A DNA stretch of 64,000 nucleotides, taken from positions 648,212 through 712,211 of the forward strand of contig NZ_KQ948145.1 in assembly GCF_001513955.1 (NCBI RefSeq), read 5' to 3'. Shown one piece after another: positions 8,015 to 17,013 of the stretch (position 1 is its first letter; each line of letters begins with the position of its first letter). Under the pieces are notes generated by a model. The model saw nothing but the letters and a program-made list of their open reading frames with translations, was not told where the DNA came from and ran no database searches. Position numbers and translations under genes: made by a program. The DNA is from Streptomyces pseudovenezuelae (lineage in GTDB: Bacteria > Actinomycetota > Actinomycetes > Streptomycetales > Streptomycetaceae).

Positions 8015-9421
8015 ATGCCCCCGCACGCCCTGAAACGCTCCACCCTGCTCGCCCTGTGCGCCTGCGTCCTCGTCGCCCAGAGCATGGTGGCCGCCATCAA
8101 CCTCCTGATCCCGCAACTGAGTTCGTCCTCGCTGCACCCCTCGTCCACCGAGATCCTGTGGACCGTCGACACCTACGTCATCGTCTTCGCCTCCCTCCTC
8201 ATCCCGGCCGGCGCCCTCGGCGACCGGCACGGGCAGAAGGGCGCCCTGCTCACGGGCCTCGGCCTCTTCGCCGCGGGCGCCGCCACCAGCGCCCTCGCAC
8301 AGGGCCCGGCGCTCCTCATCGCCGGCCGGGGCGTCTCCGGGGCCGGGGCCGCGCTGATCACCCCGGCCACCATGTCGATCCTGCTGCGCCTCGCGGGTCC
8401 CGAGGGACGGGCCCGGGCGATGGCCTCCTGGACCCTGGCGATCGGCGTCGGCGGCATGCTGGGCAACCTGGGCGGCGGCCTCGTGGGCCAGTTCCTCACC
8501 TGGCGGGCCCTGTTCGCCATCATGGTCCCGCTCGCCGCGCTGCTGGCCGTCACCGTCGCCCTCACCACCCCGCGCACGGAACGCGCCCCCCAGCACCGCC
8601 TCGACCCGCTGGGCACCCTGCTGCTCACGGCGGGCCTGGTGGCCGTTCTCTTCGGCATCATCGAGGGCCCGGTGCACGGCTGGACCTCACCGCGCATCCT
8701 GACCGCCTTCGCGGCCGGCGCCGCCCTCGTCACCACCTTCACCGCGTACTCCCTGCGCTCCCGGGCCCCGCTGTTCGACCCGCGCGTCTTCACCTCGCCC
8801 CGGCTGCGCTCGACCACCCTCGGCCTGGCGACCGGCTTCTTCGGCCTGTTCTCCCTCTTCTACGTCAACTCCCAGTACCTGCAGGGCGTGAAGGGCTACG
8901 GACCCGCCGTGACCGGGGTGGCGATCCTGCCGCTCATCGCGGGCATGGCGGCACTGCCGAGGCTGGCCGCACGCTGGGCCGGGCACCCCCGGCCCGTCAT
9001 CGCCTGCGGTCTCACCCTCATCGGCCTCGGGCTGCTGGGCGCGTCCACCGTGGACGCCGGGACGCCCTACCCGCTGTACGCCTGCTGGCTGCTGGTCATC
9101 TCGGCCGGTATCGGGCTGTCCATGCCCGCCCTCACCCTGGGCGTCGCCACCGCGCTCCCGCCGCACCGGGCGGGCCTCGCCTCGGGTCTGGGCACCTCGG
9201 CCCGCGAGATCGGAGCGGCTCTCGGGGTCGCCGTCACGGGCACGGTGCTGGCCTCCCACCCCGACCTCGCGCACGGCATGGGCCCGGCCCTGCGCACGGT
9301 GGCCGTGCTGGTGCTGGCGTGCACGGCGGTCGCGACCTTCGGACTGGGCGACCGCTCCGGAGAGTCACGCACTATCGCGTTCGGCCGGAAACGAGTACTA
9401 TCGCGTTCGTCCCGCCACTGA
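8015..9421 (+). CDS. MFS drug exporter, DHA2 (14-TM) type
   Basis: 468 residues of almost continuous membrane segments. The signature GALGDRHGQKGALLTGL lies in the loop after the second segment, and the motif C-like GGMLGNLGGGLVGQ of drug/H+ antiporters follows. Start ATG with GGAGGAG six bases upstream. Probably exports a small hydrophobic compound under control of the divergent LysR regulator. The C-terminal tail (SRTIAFGRKRVLSRSSRH) is basic and is encoded by a 13-bp direct repeat, which is unusual for the family and suggests the 3' end was remodelled. Confidence 0.9.
   Translation: MPPHALKRSTLLALCACVLVAQSMVAAINLLIPQLSSSSLHPSSTEILWTVDTYVIVFASLLIPAGALGDRHGQKGALLTGLGLFAAGAATSALAQGPALLIAGRGVSGAGAALITPATMSILLRLAGPEGRARAMASWTLAIGVGGMLGNLGGGLVGQFLTWRALFAIMVPLAALLAVTVALTTPRTERAPQHRLDPLGTLLLTAGLVAVLFGIIEGPVHGWTSPRILTAFAAGAALVTTFTAYSLRSRAPLFDPRVFTSPRLRSTTLGLATGFFGLFSLFYVNSQYLQGVKGYGPAVTGVAILPLIAGMAALPRLAARWAGHPRPVIACGLTLIGLGLLGASTVDAGTPYPLYACWLLVISAGIGLSMPALTLGVATALPPHRAGLASGLGTSAREIGAALGVAVTGTVLASHPDLAHGMGPALRTVAVLVLACTAVATFGLGDRSGESRTIAFGRKRVLSRSSRH
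9371..9409. repeat. Direct repeat ACTATCGCGTTCG x2
   Basis: Two identical 13-bp copies at 9371-9383 and 9397-9409 (26-bp period) at the very end of the MFS coding region. They could be a local duplication or paired protein-binding sites ahead of the small frame at 9474. Confidence 0.75.
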
Positions 9422-9473
9422 AGGGGCGGTCCAACCACCCCATTCCGCTCCCCAGTTGACCCGAGGAGCCGCC

Positions 9474-9773
9474 GTGCCCGCTTTCCTGAACCCGGTCTTC
9501 GGCCTGCTGCTGCTCCGCACGGGCGCCGAGGGCGCCGACACCCTCCCCGGTCCCGAGGTCCGCTCCGGGGCGCAGCGTCCCACCCCTCGTCCGCACCCGC
9601 GCTGCGGGCCCACGAGCCGTACGGTGCGGCCGAGTTGCGCCGCGCGGCGCCGGCGCGCGGAGTCGCGGTGGGCCGGCCGGTGCGGACCCGGGGACCCGAG
9701 GGGACGCGCCCGCCCCGGCCGGCTCAGGCGCACTCCGTGTCCGCCGGGCAGAAGGAGGCCAGCGCCCTGGTGA
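9474..9773 (+). CDS. Possible small protein, doubtful
   Basis: A GTG at 9474 has GAGGAG seven bases upstream and opens a 99-codon frame starting VPAFLNPVFGLLLLRTG. The first 40 codons have high GC3; after about 9600 a different frame has the better codon pattern, and the end overlaps the convergent gene at 9724. It may be a frameshifted remnant. Otherwise the 300-bp gap holds nothing recognisable. Confidence 0.22.
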   Translation: MPAFLNPVFGLLLLRTGAEGADTLPGPEVRSGAQRPTPRPHPRCGPTSRTVRPSCAARRRRAESRWAGRCGPGDPRGRARPGRLRRTPCPPGRRRPAPW

Positions 9774-10590
9774 GCGGCTCGCGCACCTGGGCGGTGGCGA
9801 GGGAGGCGGGACCGGCCGCGCGGATCGCGTACAGCGTCCCGTCGGCGGCCTGGAAGCGGTGGTCGACGACCTGGCGGGCACCGAGGTCCGAGTCGTCGTA
9901 GCGGTAGGTGAGTTCGGCCCAGGTGGTGCCCGTGGCGCGGTCGACGACCCGGTAGCCGGGCTGGCGGGCGAAGCCGTAGCCGGGGTCGTTCTCGGCCAGG
10001 TCGAGGGACTGGGCCGGGGTGTCCTCCGCGATCCGGAAGACCTGGAGCCGGCGGCCGTCGGCGGGGGCGTCGTAGACGACGACCGGAGCGGACTGACCCC
10101 GCTTCTGCGAGCGGGTCCAGCCCCGGGGGATGTCGACGGTGTACCCCACCGGGTCCTGGACCCGGCGGTATCCCGGGGCCGTGGAGGCGGAGGGCGGCGG
10201 GGAGGAGGGGGGTGCCGTGACGCCCGGGACCGGACCGGCGCCGGTGCGGGTACCGGACCCGAGGGAGGTGTCCCGGAGCAGCCACCAGACACCGACACCG
10301 ACCGAGACCCCGACCAGGACGGCCACCGCGAGGGCGGCCAGCACCCGCCGGACCCGGTGGGGCGGATGCCCGGGACCCGCGGGAGCCGTCATCACCGGGG
10401 TCCAGGGCGGGACCGGCGAAGCCTGGGTCCCGGCCGTCGCCCAGGGCGGCGCGAACGAGGTCTGTGTCTCCGCGGAGGCCCACGGCGGAGCGGCACCCGT
10501 CTCCCCCGAGGCCCAGGCCGAGCGGCCCGACTCCTCGCTCGGCCCGTGTCCCGCTCCGGAACCGGAGCTGTGGCCGTTCCAGCCGTTCAT
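9724..10590 (-). CDS. Membrane-anchored protein, paralogue of the 2590-3756 protein
   Basis: 288 residues. N-terminal cytoplasmic region with repeated APPW/VPPW motifs, one membrane segment at about 82-105, a Pro/Ser linker, then an extracytoplasmic domain of about 150 residues ending FCPADTEC. That domain matches the one encoded at 2590-3756 in order and key residues (RRLQVF, AED, DHRF, YAI, the final cysteine pair). Start ATG at 10590. Function unknown. It stands alone, between a doubtful small frame and mdh. Confidence 0.8.
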   Translation of the reverse strand: MNGWNGHSSGSGAGHGPSEESGRSAWASGETGAAPPWASAETQTSFAPPWATAGTQASPVPPWTPVMTAPAGPGHPPHRVRRVLAALAVAVLVGVSVGVGVWWLLRDTSLGSGTRTGAGPVPGVTAPPSSPPPSASTAPGYRRVQDPVGYTVDIPRGWTRSQKRGQSAPVVVYDAPADGRRLQVFRIAEDTPAQSLDLAENDPGYGFARQPGYRVVDRATGTTWAELTYRYDDSDLGARQVVDHRFQAADGTLYAIRAAGPASLATAQVREPLTRALASFCPADTECA

Positions 10591-10648
10591 CGCGAACCCC
10601 CCGAATCACCCCACCGGGCAAGGCTTCGACCGTAGGGCGGAAAACGGC

Positions 10649-10688
10649 CACGGGCCCCGTTCCGGAAGAAACCGGAACAGGGCCCGTG
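10649..10688. terminator. Hairpin terminator downstream of mdh
   Basis: A 17-bp stem with one mismatch (10649-10665 with 10672-10688) around the loop AAGAAA. It lies 57 bp beyond the mdh stop, with the next same-strand gene beginning at 10590. No strong U-tract, as is common in Streptomyces. Confidence 0.75.
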
Positions 10689-10744
10689 CAGGCTCGTGAC
10701 AGAGTCGTCGAGAAGACCCGGCCGCCGAGTGACGCCGGAGGAAC

Positions 10745-11824
<1,080 letters not shown>

Positions 11825-11897
11825 CTATCGCGCATCCGGGATCCCGGACGTCCGCCCCCGTGTGGCCCAGCCCACAAACCGCTGACCCGACAGAAAA

Positions 11898-11939
11898 GGC
11901 GGCCGCCCGTCCGGGAGAGGGGGGACGAAGGCGGCCGCC
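11898..11939. terminator. Hairpin built from two GGCGGCCGCC copies
   Basis: GGCGGCCGCC at 11898-11907 and 11930-11939, with inner arms CGTCC/GGACG. A probable terminator for the leftward HTH gene ending at 12107. Confidence 0.65.
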
Positions 11940-12035
11940 GTATGGGGGTACCGGTGTCCGGACTCCCGTGGGGGTACAGGTTCGCGTGCCCCGGAATCAG
12001 CAGCCCATGCACACTCCGGGTGGATTCACCCGCCG

Positions 12036-12080
12036 AAGGGCGCGGGGAACTGCGCGACCAGCCACAATGCGCCCGCACCC
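12036..12080 (+). repeat. Dispersed intergenic repeat, copy 1
   Basis: About 45 bp containing the core GCGCGGGGAACTGCGCGACC followed by AGCCAC. The second copy is at 24677-24722 in the same orientation. Both are in 3' intergenic regions. I recall this element as widespread in Streptomyces genomes; function unknown. Confidence 0.75.
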
Positions 12081-12106
12081 GGCAGCGCACGTCCCCCGGC
12101 ACTCCC

Positions 12107-13279
12107 TCAGCCGGTGCACCCCCGCTGCCCGGAAGCCAGGGTCACGCACGCCTTCGCCGCACCCGCGGTCTTCACGGCGACCATCGGCGTGTAGGCGATA
12201 GTGTCCCCCACCTCCGTGATGCTCCCGCTCCGCTCGGTCGCCTTCCCGGCGGTCACCTCGACCTTGTCCCCCTGACCGGCCTGGGTGATCCGTCCCCACG
12301 CCGCCCCGCAGATCTCGCTGTAGCGCACCTCGACCACGGTCGCCCCGACCGTCGCGGTGGTGGCGGTCGTGACCAGATTGCCGCTGCACCCCATGGCCTC
12401 GGCGTCCTTCCCGGTGCACCCCGCGCCACTGCACTTCACCCCGGCGGGCAGCGAGACGGGCGCGCTGGCGGACGGCGAGGGCGACTTCTCGCCCTGGTTC
12501 TTCTTGTCCCCGCCCGGGTCGGTCAGGAAGAACACGGCGGCGACCACGACCAGCACCCCGACGACGCCCGCGAGGAACATCGTCAGCCGCCGCTTCCCCC
12601 CGCCGGAACCACCCGGGCCCCGGGCGGGCCCGTCCCCGGGACGGGCGTCCTGCGGCTGGTCGTACGGTCCGGGCGTCCCCGGAGTCCACCCCGGTCCGTC
12701 GGGGGCGACAGGCGCGGGAGCCGGCGCAGCCGTACGCCCCGAGGCCTGCGACGGCCCCTGGTACCCCGCCACACCCCAGGAGTTGCCGCCCGAGGAGGAG
12801 ACGCTGTCCCCTTCCGGCGCCACCGGCTGGGGCGGCACCGTGGGGGCGACTCCGGCCGGTCCGGCCACGCCCGGCGTCGCCGTCGCGCTGCCGCTCCTGC
12901 GGGCCGTCCTACCGCCCTTGGCGTTCGCGGGCGGCGCCCCGAACTCGCCGAGTGCGGCCCGCGCCTGGGAGATCCGGATGGCCTCCATGGTCATGTCGTG
13001 GCGCATCTCCGAACGGCTCCAGGCGCGTTCGGCGAGCTCCCACATGGTCGTCAGGTGAACGGGATTGGTGCCGGTGACCTCCGCCAGGGCGACGATCGCG
13101 CCCTTCGGCGCGAGCAGCCGGCCGTTCAGATACCGCTCCCAGGACGTCTTGCTGTAACCCGTGCGGTCGGCGACGGCCGCGATACTCAGGCCGCTGCGGT
13201 CCACGAGCCGCCGCAACTGGCTCGCGAACTCCCTGACCTGCGGATCCAGTTCATCCGGCAAGGCCCTCCAACGAGGCAT
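12107..13279 (-). CDS. Membrane-anchored XRE-type HTH protein with DUF2690-like cysteine domain
   Basis: 390 residues from the ATG at 13279, with GGGGGAG four bases upstream; the frame extends upstream to a TTG without support. Order: XRE-like helix-turn-helix (residues about 5-85: LSIAAVADRTGYSKTSWERYLNG), a long Pro/Gly/Ser-rich linker, a membrane segment (MFLAGVVGVLVVVAAVFFL), then a C-terminal domain with six cysteines (CSGAGCTG, MGCSG, EICG, KACVT, GCTG). This resembles DUF2690 proteins. DNA-binding inside and a disulfide-type domain outside suggest an envelope sensor. Its first 85 residues are paralogous to the next gene at 13497. Confidence 0.85.
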   Translation of the reverse strand: MPRWRALPDELDPQVREFASQLRRLVDRSGLSIAAVADRTGYSKTSWERYLNGRLLAPKGAIVALAEVTGTNPVHLTTMWELAERAWSRSEMRHDMTMEAIRISQARAALGEFGAPPANAKGGRTARRSGSATATPGVAGPAGVAPTVPPQPVAPEGDSVSSSGGNSWGVAGYQGPSQASGRTAAPAPAPVAPDGPGWTPGTPGPYDQPQDARPGDGPARGPGGSGGGKRRLTMFLAGVVGVLVVVAAVFFLTDPGGDKKNQGEKSPSPSASAPVSLPAGVKCSGAGCTGKDAEAMGCSGNLVTTATTATVGATVVEVRYSEICGAAWGRITQAGQGDKVEVTAGKATERSGSITEVGDTIAYTPMVAVKTAGAAKACVTLASGQRGCTG

Positions 13280-13382
13280 TGCTCCCCCTCTTTCCCCCCG
13301 GTCGGTGCTGGCTGTTCCCCGCTCTTCCCCGTGCCGTAAGGATCTCAGCTCCCCGGGTGGGGGCGCACGGGAGCATCCGCAA

Positions 13383-13410
13383 GTTCGACACGTTAGCCGT
13401 GCGGTCGAAC
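13383..13410. promoter_or_regulatory. Inverted repeat GTTCGAC-N14-GTCGAAC upstream of the HTH gene
   Basis: Perfect 7-bp arms about 105 bp upstream of the ATG at 13279, within the most AT-rich part of the gap between the two HTH paralogues. It could be the site bound by either HTH protein. Confidence 0.4.
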
Positions 13411-13496
13411 AACCCCATATCAAATACGCAAACTTGTCGATACATCGTCACAGGTGGAACACACCGGAAATAACGGCCGCCACGGAGGTCGCCGGA

Positions 13497-13970
13497 TCAC
13501 CCAGAGGCAACGGCACCGGCCAATCCGAGCAGCAGGACGAGGACGAGCAGCAGCACGGCGGCCAGCAGGAGCGGGTTCATGCCGCTCGCGCGCTCCTTGG
13601 GGGGCTCGTCCCACCACGGCAGCGTGGGATCGTCCTCGTACCGTTCGCCGTCCGCGCCCTTCCCGCCCTCGGCGGCCCGGGCGGGCGGCGCCGGACGGGG
13701 CCAGGCCTGGACCGCCAGTTCCCAGCGCACGCCGAAGCGTTCGGCGTCGGTGGTGCCGAGGCCCGCGATCCGGCACAGGGCGGCCACGGCCTGGCGGGGC
13801 GGGGGCTGGGTGGCGTTGAGATAGCGGTGCCAGGAGGACTTGCTGTACGCGGTGCGCGCGCCGAGCGCGACGAGGCTGAGTCCCGTGCGGTCCTTGAGCT
13901 GCCTGAGCTGCTCCACGAAGTGCCGCACCTCCGGCGGCAGATCGTCGGGCAGCGCCTGCCAGCCACTCAT
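13497..13970 (-). CDS. Small membrane-anchored XRE-type HTH protein, tandem paralogue
   Basis: 157 residues. The N-terminal HTH (LSLVALGARTAYSKSSWHRYLN) is aligned along its length with the neighbour at 12107-13279, including the opening W-ALPDDL-PEVR-F and closing WELAVQAW. A charged linker holds LPWWDEPPKE. A single C-terminal membrane helix (LLLAAVLLLVLVLLLGLAG) is followed by almost nothing, so this copy lacks an external sensor. The two genes probably arose by tandem duplication followed by gain or loss of the C-terminal domain. Target unknown. Confidence 0.82.
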   Translation of the reverse strand: MSGWQALPDDLPPEVRHFVEQLRQLKDRTGLSLVALGARTAYSKSSWHRYLNATQPPPRQAVAALCRIAGLGTTDAERFGVRWELAVQAWPRPAPPARAAEGGKGADGERYEDDPTLPWWDEPPKERASGMNPLLLAAVLLLVLVLLLGLAGAVASG

Positions 13971-14209
13971 CGCCCACCTCCGCGGCGTCCTACCTGCTTC
14001 CCGGCAATGGACGACGTCACAGGCCTGATCGGTTCCTGGTCCGGGGCCGGCTGTGGCAGGTCACGCACACCGTGCCGGAACCGTCACCGCTGTGCCACAG
14101 CGCACGGACGGCGGTTGAACAGGCTGTTCGTACCGCGGGAGGCTGGACCGCGACGACGGCCCGTCCCTCATCGGGGGTGGGGGCGGACCGCCGTCCGTGC
14201 CGCTCCGGG

Positions 14210-14905
14210 TCAGCTGCTGCTGACCGTGAAGTGCAGGGTGTCCTTGAGGAAGGGGATCTCCAGCCAGGGCTTCGGCTGCACCATCATCGCCAGCAGGACG
14301 ATCGCGGCGCCGAGCACGGCGTAGGTGGCGATGTCGGTGAAGCGGGAGCGGACGGCGAGCATGCCGACGTCCGGCAGCAGCCAGCGCAGCACGGCACCGG
14401 CCAGCAGGGCGAGACCGATGAGCAGGGTGCCGTAGCGGAACTGGTCGAGGGCGGTCAGCAGCAGGCCGAGCCCCACCACGGCCAGCACGGTGAGCACCGG
14501 CCACTGCCGGGCGGGCGCCGGAGCGTCCCGCGGCGCGGCGCGGCCGCCGCCCTCGGGCCGTGCGGTGTCCCTGGTGAACAGCGGAAAGCGCCGGGTCGCC
14601 CGCCGCGGCCGCCCGTCGGCGTCGGGCGCGCTGATCGGGTCCCGCACGACGAGTTCGTCCTGCGTCTCGTCCGACGCGACGCCGACACCGCCGGACTCCC
14701 GGGCCGCCTCGGCCTTACCGGCGTCCGACCCCCGGGCCCCGCCCGGCACAGCCGACCCCACAACCGCCTCCTGAGAGCCCCGCTCCCCGGACCCGGCCGC
14801 CTCGGCCTCCGGCTCCCGGGACCCGGCGTCCTGCGTGCCGGGCTTGCGCGCCCCGGCCTCCGTGATCGCTCCCCGCTTCTCGGGGTCCCGGGCCTCAGCC
14901 GACAC
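14210..14905 (-). CDS. DUF3017 membrane protein
   Basis: 231 residues. GTG start at 14905, overlapping the folD stop by 11 bp, so probably translated with folD. A long hydrophilic, repetitive Glu/Ala/Gly/Arg-rich N-terminus (about 130 residues) precedes three membrane segments ([45 protein letters not shown]). The membrane part fits DUF3017, usually found after folD in actinobacteria. Function unknown. Confidence 0.82.
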   Translation of the reverse strand: MSAEARDPEKRGAITEAGARKPGTQDAGSREPEAEAAGSGERGSQEAVVGSAVPGGARGSDAGKAEAARESGGVGVASDETQDELVVRDPISAPDADGRPRRATRRFPLFTRDTARPEGGGRAAPRDAPAPARQWPVLTVLAVVGLGLLLTALDQFRYGTLLIGLALLAGAVLRWLLPDVGMLAVRSRFTDIATYAVLGAAIVLLAMMVQPKPWLEIPFLKDTLHFTVSSS

Positions 14906-15749
14906 TGCGCTCCGCCGCCTCGACCACGTTGACGAGCAGCTGGGCGCGGGTCATCGGGCCGACGCCGCCCGGGTTCGGCGAGATGAAGCCGGCGACCTCG
15001 GCGACGCCGGGGTGGACGTCGCCGACGATCTTGCCCTCGGCGTTGCGGGAGACGCCGACGTCGAGGACGGCGGCGCCCGGCTTCACGTCCTCGGGACGGA
15101 TCAGGTGGGCGGAACCGGCCGCGGCGACGATGATGTCCGCGCGCTTGAGGTGCGAGGACAGGTCACGGGTGCCGGTGTGGCACTGGGTCACCGTGGCGTT
15201 CTCGCTGCGCCGGGTGAGCAGCAGCGGCATGGGGCGGCCGATCGTCACGCCACGGCCGACGACCACCACCTCCGCGCCCTTGATCTCGACGCCGTAGCGG
15301 CGGAGCAGGGTCAGCACGCCGTTGGGGGTGCAGGGCAGCGGCGCCGGCTCGTTGAGGACGAGCCGGCCGAGGTTCATCGGGTGCAGCCCGTCCGCGTCCT
15401 TGTCCGGGTCCATGAGTTCCAGGATGCGGTTCTCGTCGATGCCCTTGGGCAGCGGCAGCTGGACGATGTAGCCGGTGCAGGCCGGGTCGTCGTTCAGCTC
15501 GCGGACGACTGCCTCGATCTCCTCCTGGGTGGCCGTCTCGGGCAGTTCACGCTGGATGGAGGCGATGCCGACCTCCGCGCAGTCGCGGTGCTTGCCGGCG
15601 ACGTACTTCTGGCTGCCGGGGTCGCTCCCGACGAGGATCGTGCCGAGGCCGGGCGTGACGCCCTTCTCCTTCAGCGCCGCCACGCGGGCGGTCAGATCGG
15701 ACTTGATCGCGGCTGCGGTGGCCTTGCCATCGAGAATCTGGGCGGTCAT
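14895..15749 (-). CDS. folD: Methylenetetrahydrofolate dehydrogenase / cyclohydrolase
   Basis: Bifunctional one-carbon enzyme converting 5,10-methylene-THF to 10-formyl-THF, feeding purine synthesis (purH and purN lie 3.5-6 kb away). 284 residues from the ATG at 15749, with GGGAGGA upstream; the frame continues upstream without support. Seen: [30 protein letters not shown], the nucleotide site [14 protein letters not shown], and the C-terminal [13 protein letters not shown]. Family length and motifs are complete. Confidence 0.97.
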   Translation of the reverse strand: MTAQILDGKATAAAIKSDLTARVAALKEKGVTPGLGTILVGSDPGSQKYVAGKHRDCAEVGIASIQRELPETATQEEIEAVVRELNDDPACTGYIVQLPLPKGIDENRILELMDPDKDADGLHPMNLGRLVLNEPAPLPCTPNGVLTLLRRYGVEIKGAEVVVVGRGVTIGRPMPLLLTRRSENATVTQCHTGTRDLSSHLKRADIIVAAAGSAHLIRPEDVKPGAAVLDVGVSRNAEGKIVGDVHPGVAEVAGFISPNPGGVGPMTRAQLLVNVVEAAERSVG

Positions 15750-15988
15750 GACCCCATCCTCCCGGATGACCCGGCCCCGGTTCCAATCCGGGTTCCACCA
15801 GGGGCCCGTCCAAGATCGGCGAGGTTGCACTTGCACAACACATATCGAATGGGTCTGGACAACAACACACCTGCCTAGAACGATGTCTGGCGCAGTATCG
15901 CGGTTGATGTTCGGGGGGCAGACCGCTCACACATGACGTTCCTCCGCGCAGTCCGCATTGTCCCCAGGTTGGCCAACGGAGGATCACC

Positions 15989-16666
15989 ATGAGTTTCGGC
16001 TCGCCCAACAACCCTTACGAAAAGCCGCAGAACCCGCAGAACCCCCAGCAGCCGCCGCAGCAGCCCGGCTACGGCTACCCCCAGCAGCCGCAGCAGCCCC
16101 AGCAGCCCGGTTACGGCTACCCGCAGCAGGCCCCCCAGGGTGTGCCGCCGCAGCAGGGCTACCCCCAGCAGCAGGGCTACCCGCAGCAGCAGCCCGGCTA
16201 CGGCTACCCGCAGGCGCCGCAGGTCCCGGCCTCCGCCTACGGCTACCCGCAGCAGCCCGGCTACGGCATGCAGCCCTCGTACGCCAACTGGGGCCAGCGC
16301 TTCCTCGGCACCCTGGTCGACATGCTCGTCTTCGCGGTGCCGTACATCCTCGTCGGCGTCGGCGCGGCCAACAAGACCGCGGCCCTGGTGATCATCGGCT
16401 ACCTCGCCATCATCGGCCTCGCGATCTGGCTGCTGATCATGGAGGGCCGTACCGGCCAGACGCTCGGCAAGAAGGCGCTCGGCATCCGTCTGGTGCGGGA
16501 GAGCGACGGGCAGCCCCTCGGTGTCGGCATGGCCTTCGTGCGTCGTCTCGCGCACTTCCTGGACAGCCTCGCGTGCTACCTCGGCTGGCTGTGGCCGGCC
16601 TGGGACGCCAAGCGCCAGACCTTCGCCGACAAGGTCTGCTCCTCCATCGTCATCCGTACGAACTGA
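15989..16666 (+). CDS. RDD-domain membrane protein with Gln/Pro/Gly/Tyr-rich N-terminus
   Basis: 225 residues; ATG with GGAGG seven bases upstream. The first about 97 residues are repeats of GYGYPQQ and PQQ, a prion-like low-complexity composition. Then comes an RDD domain: [16 protein letters not shown], a second membrane helix, [17 protein letters not shown], and [20 protein letters not shown] proteins are small membrane proteins of mostly unknown role; the Pro/Gln tail presumably stays in the cytoplasm and may mediate clustering. A perfect 16-bp hairpin follows the gene. Confidence 0.88.
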   Translation: MSFGSPNNPYEKPQNPQNPQQPPQQPGYGYPQQPQQPQQPGYGYPQQAPQGVPPQQGYPQQQGYPQQQPGYGYPQAPQVPASAYGYPQQPGYGMQPSYANWGQRFLGTLVDMLVFAVPYILVGVGAANKTAALVIIGYLAIIGLAIWLLIMEGRTGQTLGKKALGIRLVRESDGQPLGVGMAFVRRLAHFLDSLACYLGWLWPAWDAKRQTFADKVCSSIVIRTN

Positions 16667-16722
16667 GCACTGTCGCACCACGGTCGGGGGCGGATCGCCA
16701 CGTCGCCTGCCGGCCATGGTTC

Positions 16723-16759
16723 CCGCGGGGCCGTGTCACACCGTGACACGGCCCCGCGG
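16723..16759. terminator. Perfect 16-bp hairpin terminator
   Basis: CCGCGGGGCCGTGTCA at 16723-16738 pairs with 16744-16759 around a 5-nt loop (CACCG). It lies 57 bp after the RDD gene stop. Confidence 0.9.
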
Positions 16760-17013
16760 CGTCAACCGCTCCGAGCGCTGACACCGCCTCGGCGGCACAC
16801 CACCACCGGGGTCACCGGCGTCCGGCCTGACCCGGTACGGGACCGCGCGGTCTCCGGCCCCCTCGGGGGAGGACCGGAGACCGCGCTTCCGTATCCGCCG
16901 GCCCGCGATCCCCTGTATCCCGGCACTCCCCGGCAGCGGGGCGCTAGCCTCTCCTCAGTCAACTGGTGTGACACCAGAGCACGTTGAGGAACGAAGAGGC
17001 AGGTCAGGGGACC
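16760..17013. other. Upstream region of the kinase gene
   Basis: No gene seen. Contains the palindrome at 16963-16977 and a possible -10 TAGCCT at 16945-16950. Confidence 0.5.
16963..16977. promoter_or_regulatory. Palindrome CTGGTGT-G-ACACCAG upstream of the kinase gene
   Basis: 15-bp perfect palindrome 36 bp before the GTG start. The TGGT...ACCA form is typical of GntR-family (FadR-type) repressor sites; the regulator is not in the window. Confidence 0.5.

Noticed and set aside
13251..13451. 66-codon leftward frame beginning MTMYRQVCVF
   Set aside because: It overlaps the start of the HTH gene in another frame and its codon pattern is poor; the HTH start has a clear ribosome site.
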